NCBI GenBank assembly: GCA_046734815.1
Contig: JBKPRZ010000179.1
Coordinates: 1 to 64,000 of the forward strand
Direction: 5' to 3'
DNA: 64,000 bases
Source: CAVYGB01 sp046734815
GTDB lineage: Bacteria; Myxococcota_A; Polyangia; Fen-1088
In this document: one piece after another, positions 34,236 through 43,719 of the stretch
Numbering within the stretch: position 1 is the first letter of the stretch
Layout: every line of letters begins with the position of its first letter
Notes under the pieces: generated by a model
Seen by the model: only the letters and a program-made list of their open reading frames with translations
The model's database searches: none
Told to the model about the DNA's origin: nothing
Made by a program: the position numbers and the translations under genes

Positions 34236-35173
34236 AACGCGCGCTGGTCACCGGTGCGGGCGGCTTCGTGGGCCGCTGGACCTTGCAAGCGCTGATCGAG
34301 CGCGGCTACGAGGTGCACGCCTGGGACCTGCGCGAAGCTCCGCCCGGGCAAGAGCGGATCACCTGGCACCGGGGGGACCTGCTCGCCCCGGGCGAGATCG
34401 GGCGCGTCCTCCGCTCAGTGCGACCCACCCACCTCCTGCACATGGCGTGGTACGCGGCGCACGGGAAGTTCTGGCACGCCGAGCAGAATGTGCCCTTCTT
34501 GCAGGCCAGTCTCGAGTTGCTGCTGACCTTCCAGGAGATCGCCGGGCAGCGGATGGTCGGGGTGGGGACCTGCGCGGAATACGACTGGGCCCACGGGTAC
34601 TGCGCCGAAGGCGTGACCCCGTTGCGCCCGGCAACCCTGTATGGCGTGGCGAAAGATGCGCTCCGGCGCGTCCTCGAGAGCTTTGCTCCCGGACGCGGCA
34701 TCAGCTGGGCCTGGGCCCGGCTGTTCCTGCTGTACGGACCGAACGAGGACCGCCGCCGCCTGGTGGCCTCGGCCATCACGTCGCTGCTGCAGGGGCAGGA
34801 AGCGCCCTTTTCCCATGGGCAGCAGGTCCGCGACTTCATGCACGTCCGGGACGTGGCGGGCGCGCTGGTGGCCCTGCTGGACTCGGCGGTGGAGGGCGCG
34901 GTCAACGTCGCCTCGGGCACCCCCACCCGCATCCGCGACCTGGTGGAAGAGATCGCCGGGATCCTGCAGACCCCCCAGCTGGTTCGCTTCGGGGCGTTGC
35001 CCGCGCCCCCCGACGATCCCCCGCTGCTGCTGGCCAGCACGCGCCGGCTGGTCGAGGAGGTGCGCTTCGTCCCGCGCTTCGATCTGCACGCGGGTCTGAA
35101 GGACACGATCGAGTGGTGGCGCGGATCCCCGGGTCTGAGCGTTCGAGCTGATGAGCGTCCTTCCGACCGGTAG
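34232..35173 (+). CDS. NAD-dependent epimerase/dehydratase, probable 4-ketoreductase
   Basis: This 313-residue short-chain dehydrogenase has GAGGFVGRWTLQAL as NAD site and YGVAKDALRRVL as the catalytic YxxxK. The 109-135 region shows VGVGTCAEYDW, similar to sugar-nucleotide reductases. As the last enzyme in the cassette it is the likely 4-ketoreductase that finishes the deoxysugar, but an epimerase is not ruled out. It overlaps the next gene by 23 bases and the previous by four, continuing the coupled chain. Confidence 0.88.
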   Translation: MKRALVTGAGGFVGRWTLQALIERGYEVHAWDLREAPPGQERITWHRGDLLAPGEIGRVLRSVRPTHLLHMAWYAAHGKFWHAEQNVPFLQASLELLLTFQEIAGQRMVGVGTCAEYDWAHGYCAEGVTPLRPATLYGVAKDALRRVLESFAPGRGISWAWARLFLLYGPNEDRRRLVASAITSLLQGQEAPFSHGQQVRDFMHVRDVAGALVALLDSAVEGAVNVASGTPTRIRDLVEEIAGILQTPQLVRFGALPAPPDDPPLLLASTRRLVEEVRFVPRFDLHAGLKDTIEWWRGSPGLSVRADERPSDR

Positions 35174-36107
35174 AACGCGCCGGCTGGCGCTGCTGGCATT
35201 GAAGCTGGTGGTCACCGGCACCTTGATCGCCTGGGTGTTGTCGCGCGTGCAGGTGCGGGAGCTGGCCGGCAACCTGCGGGCCAGTCTGGGATGGTGGCTC
35301 TTCGCGGCGCTGCTGGTAGGGGCCGTGAACGTGACGCTGACGGCGGTGCGCTGGCGGCTGATGCTGGTGGCGCTGGGCGCCTCGCTGCCGCTGCGGCGGG
35401 CGGTGGCGCTGCTGTGGGCGGGGATGTTCTTCAACGCGTTCTTGCCGTCGGGGATGGTGGGCGATGCCCTGCGGGGCGCCTGGACCGCCCGGGCGATGGA
35501 CGGAGCGCGGGCCTACTGGTCGGTGCTGCTGGACCGGGTGGCGGCACTGGGCGCGCTCACCATCCTGTGCGCGATCGGACTGGCGCTGCCGCACGGGCGG
35601 GCGCTGGCGGCCGCCCCCACCCTGATGATCGCCTGCGCGGTGCTGGGGCTACCGGCGCTGGCCACCCTGGCGGCGCCCGAGCAGATCGCGCGCCTGGCCG
35701 CCCGGGTGGGCGGGGCGCGCGTGCGCCGGGCGCTGGAGGGCCGGATCACCGATCCCCCGGCAGCGGGACCACGCCTGAAGGCGGTGTTGCTGGCCGGGGT
35801 GGTCCATCTGATCATCGTGCTCGATGTCGTGTTGATCGCGCGGGCCGCCCGGCTGCAGCTGCCCTGGACGGTGTTGCTGGTCGTGGTGCCGGCGATGCTG
35901 ACGGCGGCTTACGTGCCGGTGTCCATCTCGGGCATCGGCGTGCGGGACGTGGCCATGGTCGAGCTGCTGGGGCAGGTGGGCGTGCCGCCGGCGGGGGCGC
36001 TCACCGTCTCTTTCCTGGTCCTGGGGCTCTCGTTCCTGCTCAGCCTGGTGGGCGGGCTGGTGTACCTGGTCGAGCGCGGCCGGCATGCCGCCCCGCCGCC
36101 ACCCTGA
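35151..36107 (+). CDS. UPF0104 / lysylphosphatidylglycerol synthase-type membrane protein
   Basis: The 318 residues have about eight hydrophobic segments. WWLFAALLVGAVNVTLTAVRWRLML and FFNAFLPSGMVGDALRGAW match the flippase-like domain of MprF and the UPF0104 family; YVPVSISGIGVRDVAMVELL is the second conserved part. Such proteins in glycan loci are thought to handle lipid carriers or lipid-linked sugars. The ATG lies inside the previous gene, a 23-base overlap. It ends 3 bases before the convergent birA stop. Confidence 0.87.
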   Translation: MSVLPTGRTRRLALLALKLVVTGTLIAWVLSRVQVRELAGNLRASLGWWLFAALLVGAVNVTLTAVRWRLMLVALGASLPLRRAVALLWAGMFFNAFLPSGMVGDALRGAWTARAMDGARAYWSVLLDRVAALGALTILCAIGLALPHGRALAAAPTLMIACAVLGLPALATLAAPEQIARLAARVGGARVRRALEGRITDPPAAGPRLKAVLLAGVVHLIIVLDVVLIARAARLQLPWTVLLVVVPAMLTAAYVPVSISGIGVRDVAMVELLGQVGVPPAGALTVSFLVLGLSFLLSLVGGLVYLVERGRHAAPPPP

Positions 36108-36110
36108 CCG

Positions 36111-36910
36111 TCAGCCCTCGACGATCTCGCCCGAGAACACGCGGTGGCTCTGGCCTGCCGCGTCCCTCAGCAGAAGCGCGCCCTCGTCGTCGACGTCCAC
36201 GGCCAGGCCCTGCAGGGACCCGCCCGGGCGATCGACCCGCGCCGGGCGGGGCAGGGCGGCCAGGGAGCGCCAGGTGGGCAGGAAGCTTCCCGCTCCCTCG
36301 GCCAGGGCCCGGTCGTAGGCCGGCTCGAAGCGCTCGAGGATGGCGGCCAGCAGGGCGCCGCGGTCCTGCGGCTGACCGGTGGCGAGCCGCAGCGACGTCG
36401 CCCGCCCGGCCAGCTCGGCCGGGAACCCGGTCGCGTTCACGTTCACGCCGATTCCGACGACCACGTGTTTGATGCGGTCGCGCTCGGTGGCCATCTCGGT
36501 CAGCACGCCGACCAGCTTGCGCGGTCCGGAGGGATCCTCCAGCAGCAGGTCGTTGGGCCATTTCAGCCGCGGCGACACCCCGCGCGCCTGCAGCGCCTGC
36601 GCGATGGCCACGCCGGTCAGCAGGGTCAGGGGCGGCAGCTGCCAGGGGGGACGTTCGGGCCGGAGCAGCAGCGAGACGTAGAGGTTCTCGCCGGGCGGCG
36701 AGTGCCAGCTGCGTCCCATCCGCCCGCGCCCGCCCGTCTGGGTGTCGGCGACCACCACCAGGCCCTCCGGGGCTCCCTCCCGCGCGCGGGCGGCGGCCCG
36801 ATCGTTGGTGGACTCGCACACCGCGTGCGCCTCGTACAGCCGCCCCATCCGGGTGGTGCGCAGCAGCGCCCGCATCCGGTCGGGCTCGAGGTCGGCGGGG
36901 AGGGCGGTCA

Positions 36911-36911
<1 letters not shown>
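36111..36911 (-). CDS. birA: Biotin-[acetyl-CoA-carboxylase] ligase
   Basis: The 266 residues form the catalytic class of biotin ligase, which makes biotinyl-AMP and attaches biotin to carboxylase carrier lysines. The motif GGRGRMGRSW (about 60-69) is the biotin/ATP loop, followed by KWPNDLL and GIGVNVN. There is no N-terminal helix-turn-helix, so it is not a regulator. Its ATG overlaps the nadC stop by one base. With nadC and the HAD gene upstream it forms a minus-strand unit. Confidence 0.95.
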
Positions 36912-37786
<875 letters not shown>

Positions 37787-37811
37787 GGCGCCCAGCTTAT
37801 CAGCCGCGGGC

Positions 37812-38495
37812 TCAGACCACCGCCGAGCGCGGCATCAGGCTGGACATCCAGTCCTCGACCGGCCAGCCGCGGTTGCGGGCGGTCTTCTTCAGCCGCGGGT
37901 CCGGGTTGACCGCCACCCGGTGGGTCACCCGCTCGAGCATCGGCAGGTCGGTGAACGAGTCGGTGTAGAACCAGCTGGCGCCGACGTCGATCGCGTGGCT
38001 GCGCCCCAGGCTCTCGGCCCAGTGCACCTTGCCCGAGCCGAAGCAGGCCGGGCCGCGCAGCTGGCCGGTCAGCTTGCCGCGCTGGACCTCGAACTCGGTC
38101 GCCCCCACCGCCTGGACCGACAGCGCGCGCGCGACCGGCTCGACGATGTAGCGGGGCGAGGAAGAGAGCAGGGCGAGCACGTGGCCGCTCTCGCGGTGGC
38201 GCTCGACCGCGCGCAGGCCCGCCGGCAGCAGGCGCGGCAGGACCTCGTCCTCGACCAGCCGCTGGCACTGCTCGGCGAAGTCGTCCTCGGTCTTGCCGCG
38301 CAGGAAATCCGCGACGTGCGCGGTGATGGTCGGCAGGTCGACGATGGCCAGCCGGTACTTGGCCAGCCAGCTCAGCGCCCGCAACGCCTTGGCCAGCGAG
38401 ATCTCGCCGCGACGCCGCAGATCCCGCAAGAAAAGGCGCCCCGTGTTGCAGGCCACAAGGGTGCAGTCCAGGTCGAAAAAGGCGGCGACATTCAT
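37812..38495 (-). CDS. HAD-IB family phosphatase (SerB-like)
   Basis: The 227 residues start at ATG 38495. HAD motif I is FFDLDCTLV (nucleophile Asp9, acid Asp11), motif II is LALLSSSPRYIVEP and motif IV is WFYTDSFTDLPML with the Asp pair. The layout fits subclass IB phosphatases such as phosphoserine phosphatase or the CicA group. The substrate is unknown. It heads the HAD-nadC-birA unit. Its leader holds a nested inverted repeat (38502-38544). Confidence 0.9.
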   Translation of the reverse strand: MNVAAFFDLDCTLVACNTGRLFLRDLRRRGEISLAKALRALSWLAKYRLAIVDLPTITAHVADFLRGKTEDDFAEQCQRLVEDEVLPRLLPAGLRAVERHRESGHVLALLSSSPRYIVEPVARALSVQAVGATEFEVQRGKLTGQLRGPACFGSGKVHWAESLGRSHAIDVGASWFYTDSFTDLPMLERVTHRVAVNPDPRLKKTARNRGWPVEDWMSSLMPRSAVV

Positions 38496-38501
38496 GACTT
38501 G

Positions 38502-38544
38502 CCCGGATGAAGCTAAGCTTCCGCTCTTCATAGTACCATCCGGG
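38502..38544. repeat. Nested inverted repeats in the divergent leader
   Basis: A perfect 8-bp repeat, CCCGGATG (38502-38509) and CATCCGGG (38537-38544), flanks 27 bases. Inside, ATGAAG (38507-38512) can pair with CTTCAT (38526-38531), or GAAGC with GCTTC (38509-38521). The pairings exclude one another. The element lies 6 bases before the HAD start, between it and the rsmD promoter. Confidence 0.5.
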
Positions 38545-38568
38545 AACATCGGCTGTTTGGGCCAGTGA

Positions 38569-38597
38569 TTGACTGTGCCGATGGTGCGCGCTATCAA
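38569..38597 (+). promoter_or_regulatory. Sigma-70 type promoter for rsmD-coaD-aspartate aminotransferase
   Basis: TTGACT (38569-38574), a 17-base spacer and TATCAA (38592-38597) give a near-consensus promoter. Transcription would begin about 10 bases before the rsmD ATG at 38613. Confidence 0.6.
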
Positions 38598-38612
38598 CGG
38601 GGCCCAACACGG

Positions 38613-39170
38613 ATGCGAGTCACGGGCGGGACCGATCGGGGGAGGAAAATCCGAACGCCGCGCAGCAGCGGAACGCGCCCGACAGCCTCCCGGGTTCGCG
38701 AGGCCATCTTCAACATCCTCGGCCCGCCGCCCGAAGGACCCGTGCTCGACCTGTACGCCGGCACAGGTGCGCTGGGCATCGAGGCGCTGTCGCGCGGCGC
38801 TCCCCGCGCCGTGTTCGTGGAACGCGACGGGCGGGCACTGGGCGCGCTGGCGCGCAACCTGCGCGACCTGGGGCTGTCGGAGCGGGCCACCGTGCTGGGC
38901 ACCAACGTCCGGGCGGCCCTCGCCCGGCTGGACACCGAGCAGCCGTTCGACTGGGTGTTCATCGATCCGCCCTACGCGACGCCCGAGGCGGAGCGCTCGC
39001 TGGCCTCGCTGGCGGGCAACGACCTCCTGGCTCCCGGTGCGGTGGTGATCGTCGAGCACGACAAGCGTCAGCTGCCCCCCGACTCGGTGGGCGACCTGAA
39101 GCTGGTCAACCGGCGCATCTACGGCGACACCGGAGTGTCCTTCTACCGCCGGACGACCGGTCTTGTCTGA
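38613..39170 (+). CDS. rsmD: 16S rRNA (guanine966-N2)-methyltransferase RsmD
   Basis: The 185 residues match RsmD, which methylates G966 of 16S rRNA. MRVTGGTDRGRKI is the usual N-terminus and supports the ATG at 38613. RPTASRVREAIFNIL, VLDLYAGTGALGIEALSRGA (SAM site) and FIDPPYATPE (the DPPY catalytic motif) are all present. The gene is followed by coaD, a very common order in bacteria, with a probable 8-base overlap. A good promoter lies just upstream. Confidence 0.96.
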   Translation: MRVTGGTDRGRKIRTPRSSGTRPTASRVREAIFNILGPPPEGPVLDLYAGTGALGIEALSRGAPRAVFVERDGRALGALARNLRDLGLSERATVLGTNVRAALARLDTEQPFDWVFIDPPYATPEAERSLASLAGNDLLAPGAVVIVEHDKRQLPPDSVGDLKLVNRRIYGDTGVSFYRRTTGLV

Positions 39171-39690
39171 CGGGCGGCCAGCCGGCGCGCCCGGCCTGGT
39201 GGCGATCTACCCCGGTTCGTTCGACCCGATCACGAACGGGCACGTCGACATCCTGCGGCGCTCGCTGCAGCTGTTCGACCGGGTGATCGTGGCCATCGCC
39301 GAGAACGTGCGCAAGCAGCCGCTGTTCTCGACCGCCGAACGGGCCCAGATGGTGCTGCAGAGCCTGGGCGCCGAGCCGCGGGTGGAGGTGGACTCGTTCA
39401 CCGGGCTGCTCGTCGATTACGCCCACCGCCGGGGTGCGCGGGTCATCGTCCGCGGGCTGCGGGCGATCGCCGACTTCGAGTACGAATTCCAGTTCGCCCA
39501 CATGAATCGCCATCTGGCCCCGGACGTCGAGACGCTGTTCCTGATGACCAGCGACGACAGCTTCTACGTGTCCTCATCTCTGGTAAAAGAGGTGGCGGCC
39601 AACGGGGGCGACATCTCCCGCATCGCCCCCCCGGCGGTGGTCCAGGCCTTGAAGAAGAAGTTCAAGAAGGTGAGCGGAAAAGAGCAATGA
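39163..39690 (+). CDS. coaD: Phosphopantetheine adenylyltransferase
   Basis: This 175-residue enzyme adds AMP to 4'-phosphopantetheine in the fourth step of coenzyme A synthesis. AIYPGSFDPITNGH is the nucleotidyl-transfer HxGH-type motif, RGLRAIADFEYEFQ is the substrate helix and VSSSLVKEVA is the ISSTxVR-like site. Start is uncertain: TTG 39163 overlaps rsmD by 8 bases, while GTG 39199 would give the more usual short N-terminus. The stop overlaps the next ATG by four bases. Confidence 0.96.
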   Translation: MSDGRPAGAPGLVAIYPGSFDPITNGHVDILRRSLQLFDRVIVAIAENVRKQPLFSTAERAQMVLQSLGAEPRVEVDSFTGLLVDYAHRRGARVIVRGLRAIADFEYEFQFAHMNRHLAPDVETLFLMTSDDSFYVSSSLVKEVAANGGDISRIAPPAVVQALKKKFKKVSGKEQ

Positions 39691-40883
39691 GACTGGCGAA
39701 GCGGCTGAGCGTGATCGAACCATCGATGACCCTGAAGGTGTCGGCCAAGGCGGCCGAGCTGAAGGCCAAGGGTGTCGATGTGGTCAGCTTCGGAGCGGGC
39801 GAGCCCGACTTCGACACCCCGGCGCACATCAAGGAAGCGGCCAAGAAGGCGCTGGACGCCGGCGCCACCAAGTACACCCAGGTCGAGGGCACACCGCAGC
39901 TGCGCAAAGCCGCGGCGGCCTGGTTCAGCAAGGCCCATGGCCTGGACGTCTCGCCCGGCGAGGTGATGGTCAGCGCGGGCGCCAAGCAGGTCATCTTCAA
40001 TGCCTTTCACGCCGTGCTGGACGAGGGGGACGAGATCATCCTGCCGGCCCCGTACTGGGTCAGCTACTCGGAGATCGCCAAGCTCGCCGGTGCGAAACCG
40101 GTGCCGGTGGTGTCGCGGCCGGAGGACGGTTTCGTCGTCAATCCCGACGCGGTCGCCAAGGCCATCACCCCGCGCACGCGGATGATCCTGGTGGTCTCGC
40201 CCTGCAACCCCACCGGCGCGGTGTACGACGAGAAGACCCTGCGCGCGCTGGCGGATCTGGCGGTCAAGCACGACCTGTGGATGCTGACCGACGACATCTA
40301 CCGGACGCTGATCTACGGAGACGCCCGCTTCGTCCAGCCGGCCACCTTCGGTCCGGAGGTGCGCAAGCGGACCATCATCGCGGACGGGGTGTCCAAGGCG
40401 TTCGCGATGACCGGGTGGCGCATCGGCTTCGCGATGGCGCCTCCGGCGGTCATCGAGGCCATGGGCACCTTGCAGGGGCAGTCGACCACCAACGCGGCCG
40501 CGGTCAGCCAGGCGGCGGCGCTGGCGGCGATCGAGGGTCCCACCGACGAGCTCGAGAAGATGCGGACCGAGTTCGACCGCCGCCGGCGCTACATGGTCGA
40601 CGCCCTGCGGGCCATCCCGGGGATCAAGTGCACCGAGCCGCGGGGCGCGTTCTACGCCTTTCCGGACCTGTCGGCCTTCAACGGCCGCAAGACGCCGGCC
40701 GGCAAGGTGATCGATGGCGACCCGTCGCTGTGCGAGTACCTGATCGAGGAGGCGCGGGTGGCGGTGGTCCCTGGATCCTCCTTCTACGCACCCGGTTTCG
40801 TGCGGCTGTCGTATGCCACCTCGCAGGCGAACATCGAGAAGGGCGTGTCCCGCATGGGGCAGGCCCTGGCCAAGCTGGTCTGA
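39687..40883 (+). CDS. Class I aspartate/aromatic aminotransferase
   Basis: The 398 residues are an I-gamma type PLP aminotransferase, similar to aspartate aminotransferases of Bacillus and Thermus type. Lys237 in DGVSKAFAMTGWRIG holds the cofactor, VVSPCNPTGAVY binds substrate carboxylate, and the Arg near the end (GFVRLSYA) binds the alpha carboxylate. Aspartate plus 2-oxoglutarate is the likely reaction, though prephenate use is possible in this group. It is coupled to coaD by ATGA. Confidence 0.94.
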   Translation: MRLAKRLSVIEPSMTLKVSAKAAELKAKGVDVVSFGAGEPDFDTPAHIKEAAKKALDAGATKYTQVEGTPQLRKAAAAWFSKAHGLDVSPGEVMVSAGAKQVIFNAFHAVLDEGDEIILPAPYWVSYSEIAKLAGAKPVPVVSRPEDGFVVNPDAVAKAITPRTRMILVVSPCNPTGAVYDEKTLRALADLAVKHDLWMLTDDIYRTLIYGDARFVQPATFGPEVRKRTIIADGVSKAFAMTGWRIGFAMAPPAVIEAMGTLQGQSTTNAAAVSQAAALAAIEGPTDELEKMRTEFDRRRRYMVDALRAIPGIKCTEPRGAFYAFPDLSAFNGRKTPAGKVIDGDPSLCEYLIEEARVAVVPGSSFYAPGFVRLSYATSQANIEKGVSRMGQALAKLV

Positions 40884-42084
40884 TCGTTCGGCGGCGCTGG
40901 CCGGCCTGGGCGCCACCGCCCTGCTGGCCTGTGCCGGCCCGGGCCTGAGCCCGGTGGGCACGGCCGCGCCGGCGGCAGCTGTGGCCTGCGGCCCGGGCGT
41001 CTCCGGGGCGGAACCGGAGGCGCTGGGCTTCGCCCTGGCCTGGCTGGACCCGGCGGTCCCGCGCGATCTGGACGCCCTCGACGCCTGGGTGGCCCAGAAG
41101 GGCGCCCCCACCGCCGCCGTGCGCGTCGATCCGCCGGAGGACAGCGGGCTGGCCGGTCTGACCGGGCCGTCGCGCTGCCCGGGGCTCGAGCCGAGCCGCG
41201 TCTCGATCGAGGGCGAGCCGCCGCGCCTGCGGACCGCGCCAGCGACGCCGCTGGAGGCGGAGCAGGAGGCCACGGCCCGCGGTCTGTTCGCCGCTGGCCG
41301 ATTCCCGGAGGGTCGGGCGGCGTGGCAGGAGGCCGCTCGCCGGCAGCCGGTGCCGGTGCCGGCGGGCGGGCTGGGGGTGGCCGCCAGCTACGCCGACGAG
41401 GAGCGCTGGGCGGAGGCGCTGGCCGCCTACCAGGACGTGGCGGCTCGTTTCCCCTGGAGCCCCGAGGCGCAGGCCGGACTGGGGCGGGCCCTGCGGGCCT
41501 CGGACCGGCGGGTCGAGGCGGTCGATGCGCTGTCGAAGGCGCTGGCGCTGCGGCCGCGCGCGCCGGCGGTCCGGGCGCTGGTGGCCAGCGACGCCTTCGC
41601 CGAGCTGCACCCGGTGCTGATACCACCCGCCACCCGGCTGGAAGCGAACGGGGCCACCCGCTGGGTGCAGATGACGGCCGAGGACCGTGATCCCAAGGAC
41701 CCGATGGTGATCGAGGAGGCGGCGGTGTACGCCCGCTGCAAGGAGGCCTTCCGCGGCTCGGCCGATCTACGCCGGGCGGCCACCGGACGCGAGCTCGCCA
41801 GCTGGCTGTGGACGCCGGCCGAGGAGAGCGTGTGCGCGGCGCTCTGGCTGCGCAGCTACCTGCGCCACCGCGGGCAGGGTCGGGCCGCCCACGCCGGCCT
41901 CGACGCGCTGGAGGAGATCGCGCGCGGCGGGTTCCTGGAGGAGCGCGCCCTGTACGACCTGGGCGCCTGGGTGCACGTCGGCGCCCCGCTGCTGCTCGAC
42001 CGGGAACGCCGGATCCGGCTGTACACCTTCGTGGAGAAGTTCCGGGTCAGCCCACGGCGCGATGCCGGCTGGCTGTTTCCCTAG
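40813..42084 (+). CDS. Putative lipoprotein with TPR-like region
   Basis: Up to 423 residues. A hydrophobic stretch ends in a lipobox-like ALLAC near residue 40. The middle part (about 130-260) shows TPR-like helices (LFAAGRFPEGRAAWQEAARR, YADEERWAEALAAYQDVAARFP). The C-terminus is unknown. The start is uncertain: ATG 40813 gives a long Arg-rich signal and overlaps the aminotransferase by 71 bases, and no closer ATG, GTG or TTG fits. It is probably an exported protein of unknown role. Confidence 0.65.
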   Translation: MPPRRRTSRRACPAWGRPWPSWSDRSAALAGLGATALLACAGPGLSPVGTAAPAAAVACGPGVSGAEPEALGFALAWLDPAVPRDLDALDAWVAQKGAPTAAVRVDPPEDSGLAGLTGPSRCPGLEPSRVSIEGEPPRLRTAPATPLEAEQEATARGLFAAGRFPEGRAAWQEAARRQPVPVPAGGLGVAASYADEERWAEALAAYQDVAARFPWSPEAQAGLGRALRASDRRVEAVDALSKALALRPRAPAVRALVASDAFAELHPVLIPPATRLEANGATRWVQMTAEDRDPKDPMVIEEAAVYARCKEAFRGSADLRRAATGRELASWLWTPAEESVCAALWLRSYLRHRGQGRAAHAGLDALEEIARGGFLEERALYDLGAWVHVGAPLLLDRERRIRLYTFVEKFRVSPRRDAGWLFP

Positions 42085-42105
42085 GAGCAGACCAGATAAC
42101 AGCGC

Positions 42106-43503
<1,398 letters not shown>

Positions 43504-43719
43504 CCGATCGAGATCGCGACCTTGCTGCTGGTTCACACCCGCCGAACGCACCCTAATGACCCGGCTACCAACGTGAGGGACAGTACAAGCCTGTTTTCAG
43601 TGTCGCATTTTTGGCCGGACAGGGTCAACTCCCGGCGGGGTGGCACGAATGGGGACGCTCTGCGCAGGTGGACGCCCCTGTGCTTGATTCCCCTGGCCAG
43701 CGTTGCATAGATAGACGGG

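Noticed and set aside
43641..43670. TGGCAC at about 43641 as a sigma-54 promoter for the SUKH/TPR gene
   Set aside because: After five bases the -12 region reads GGGAC, not TTGC, so it does not fit.
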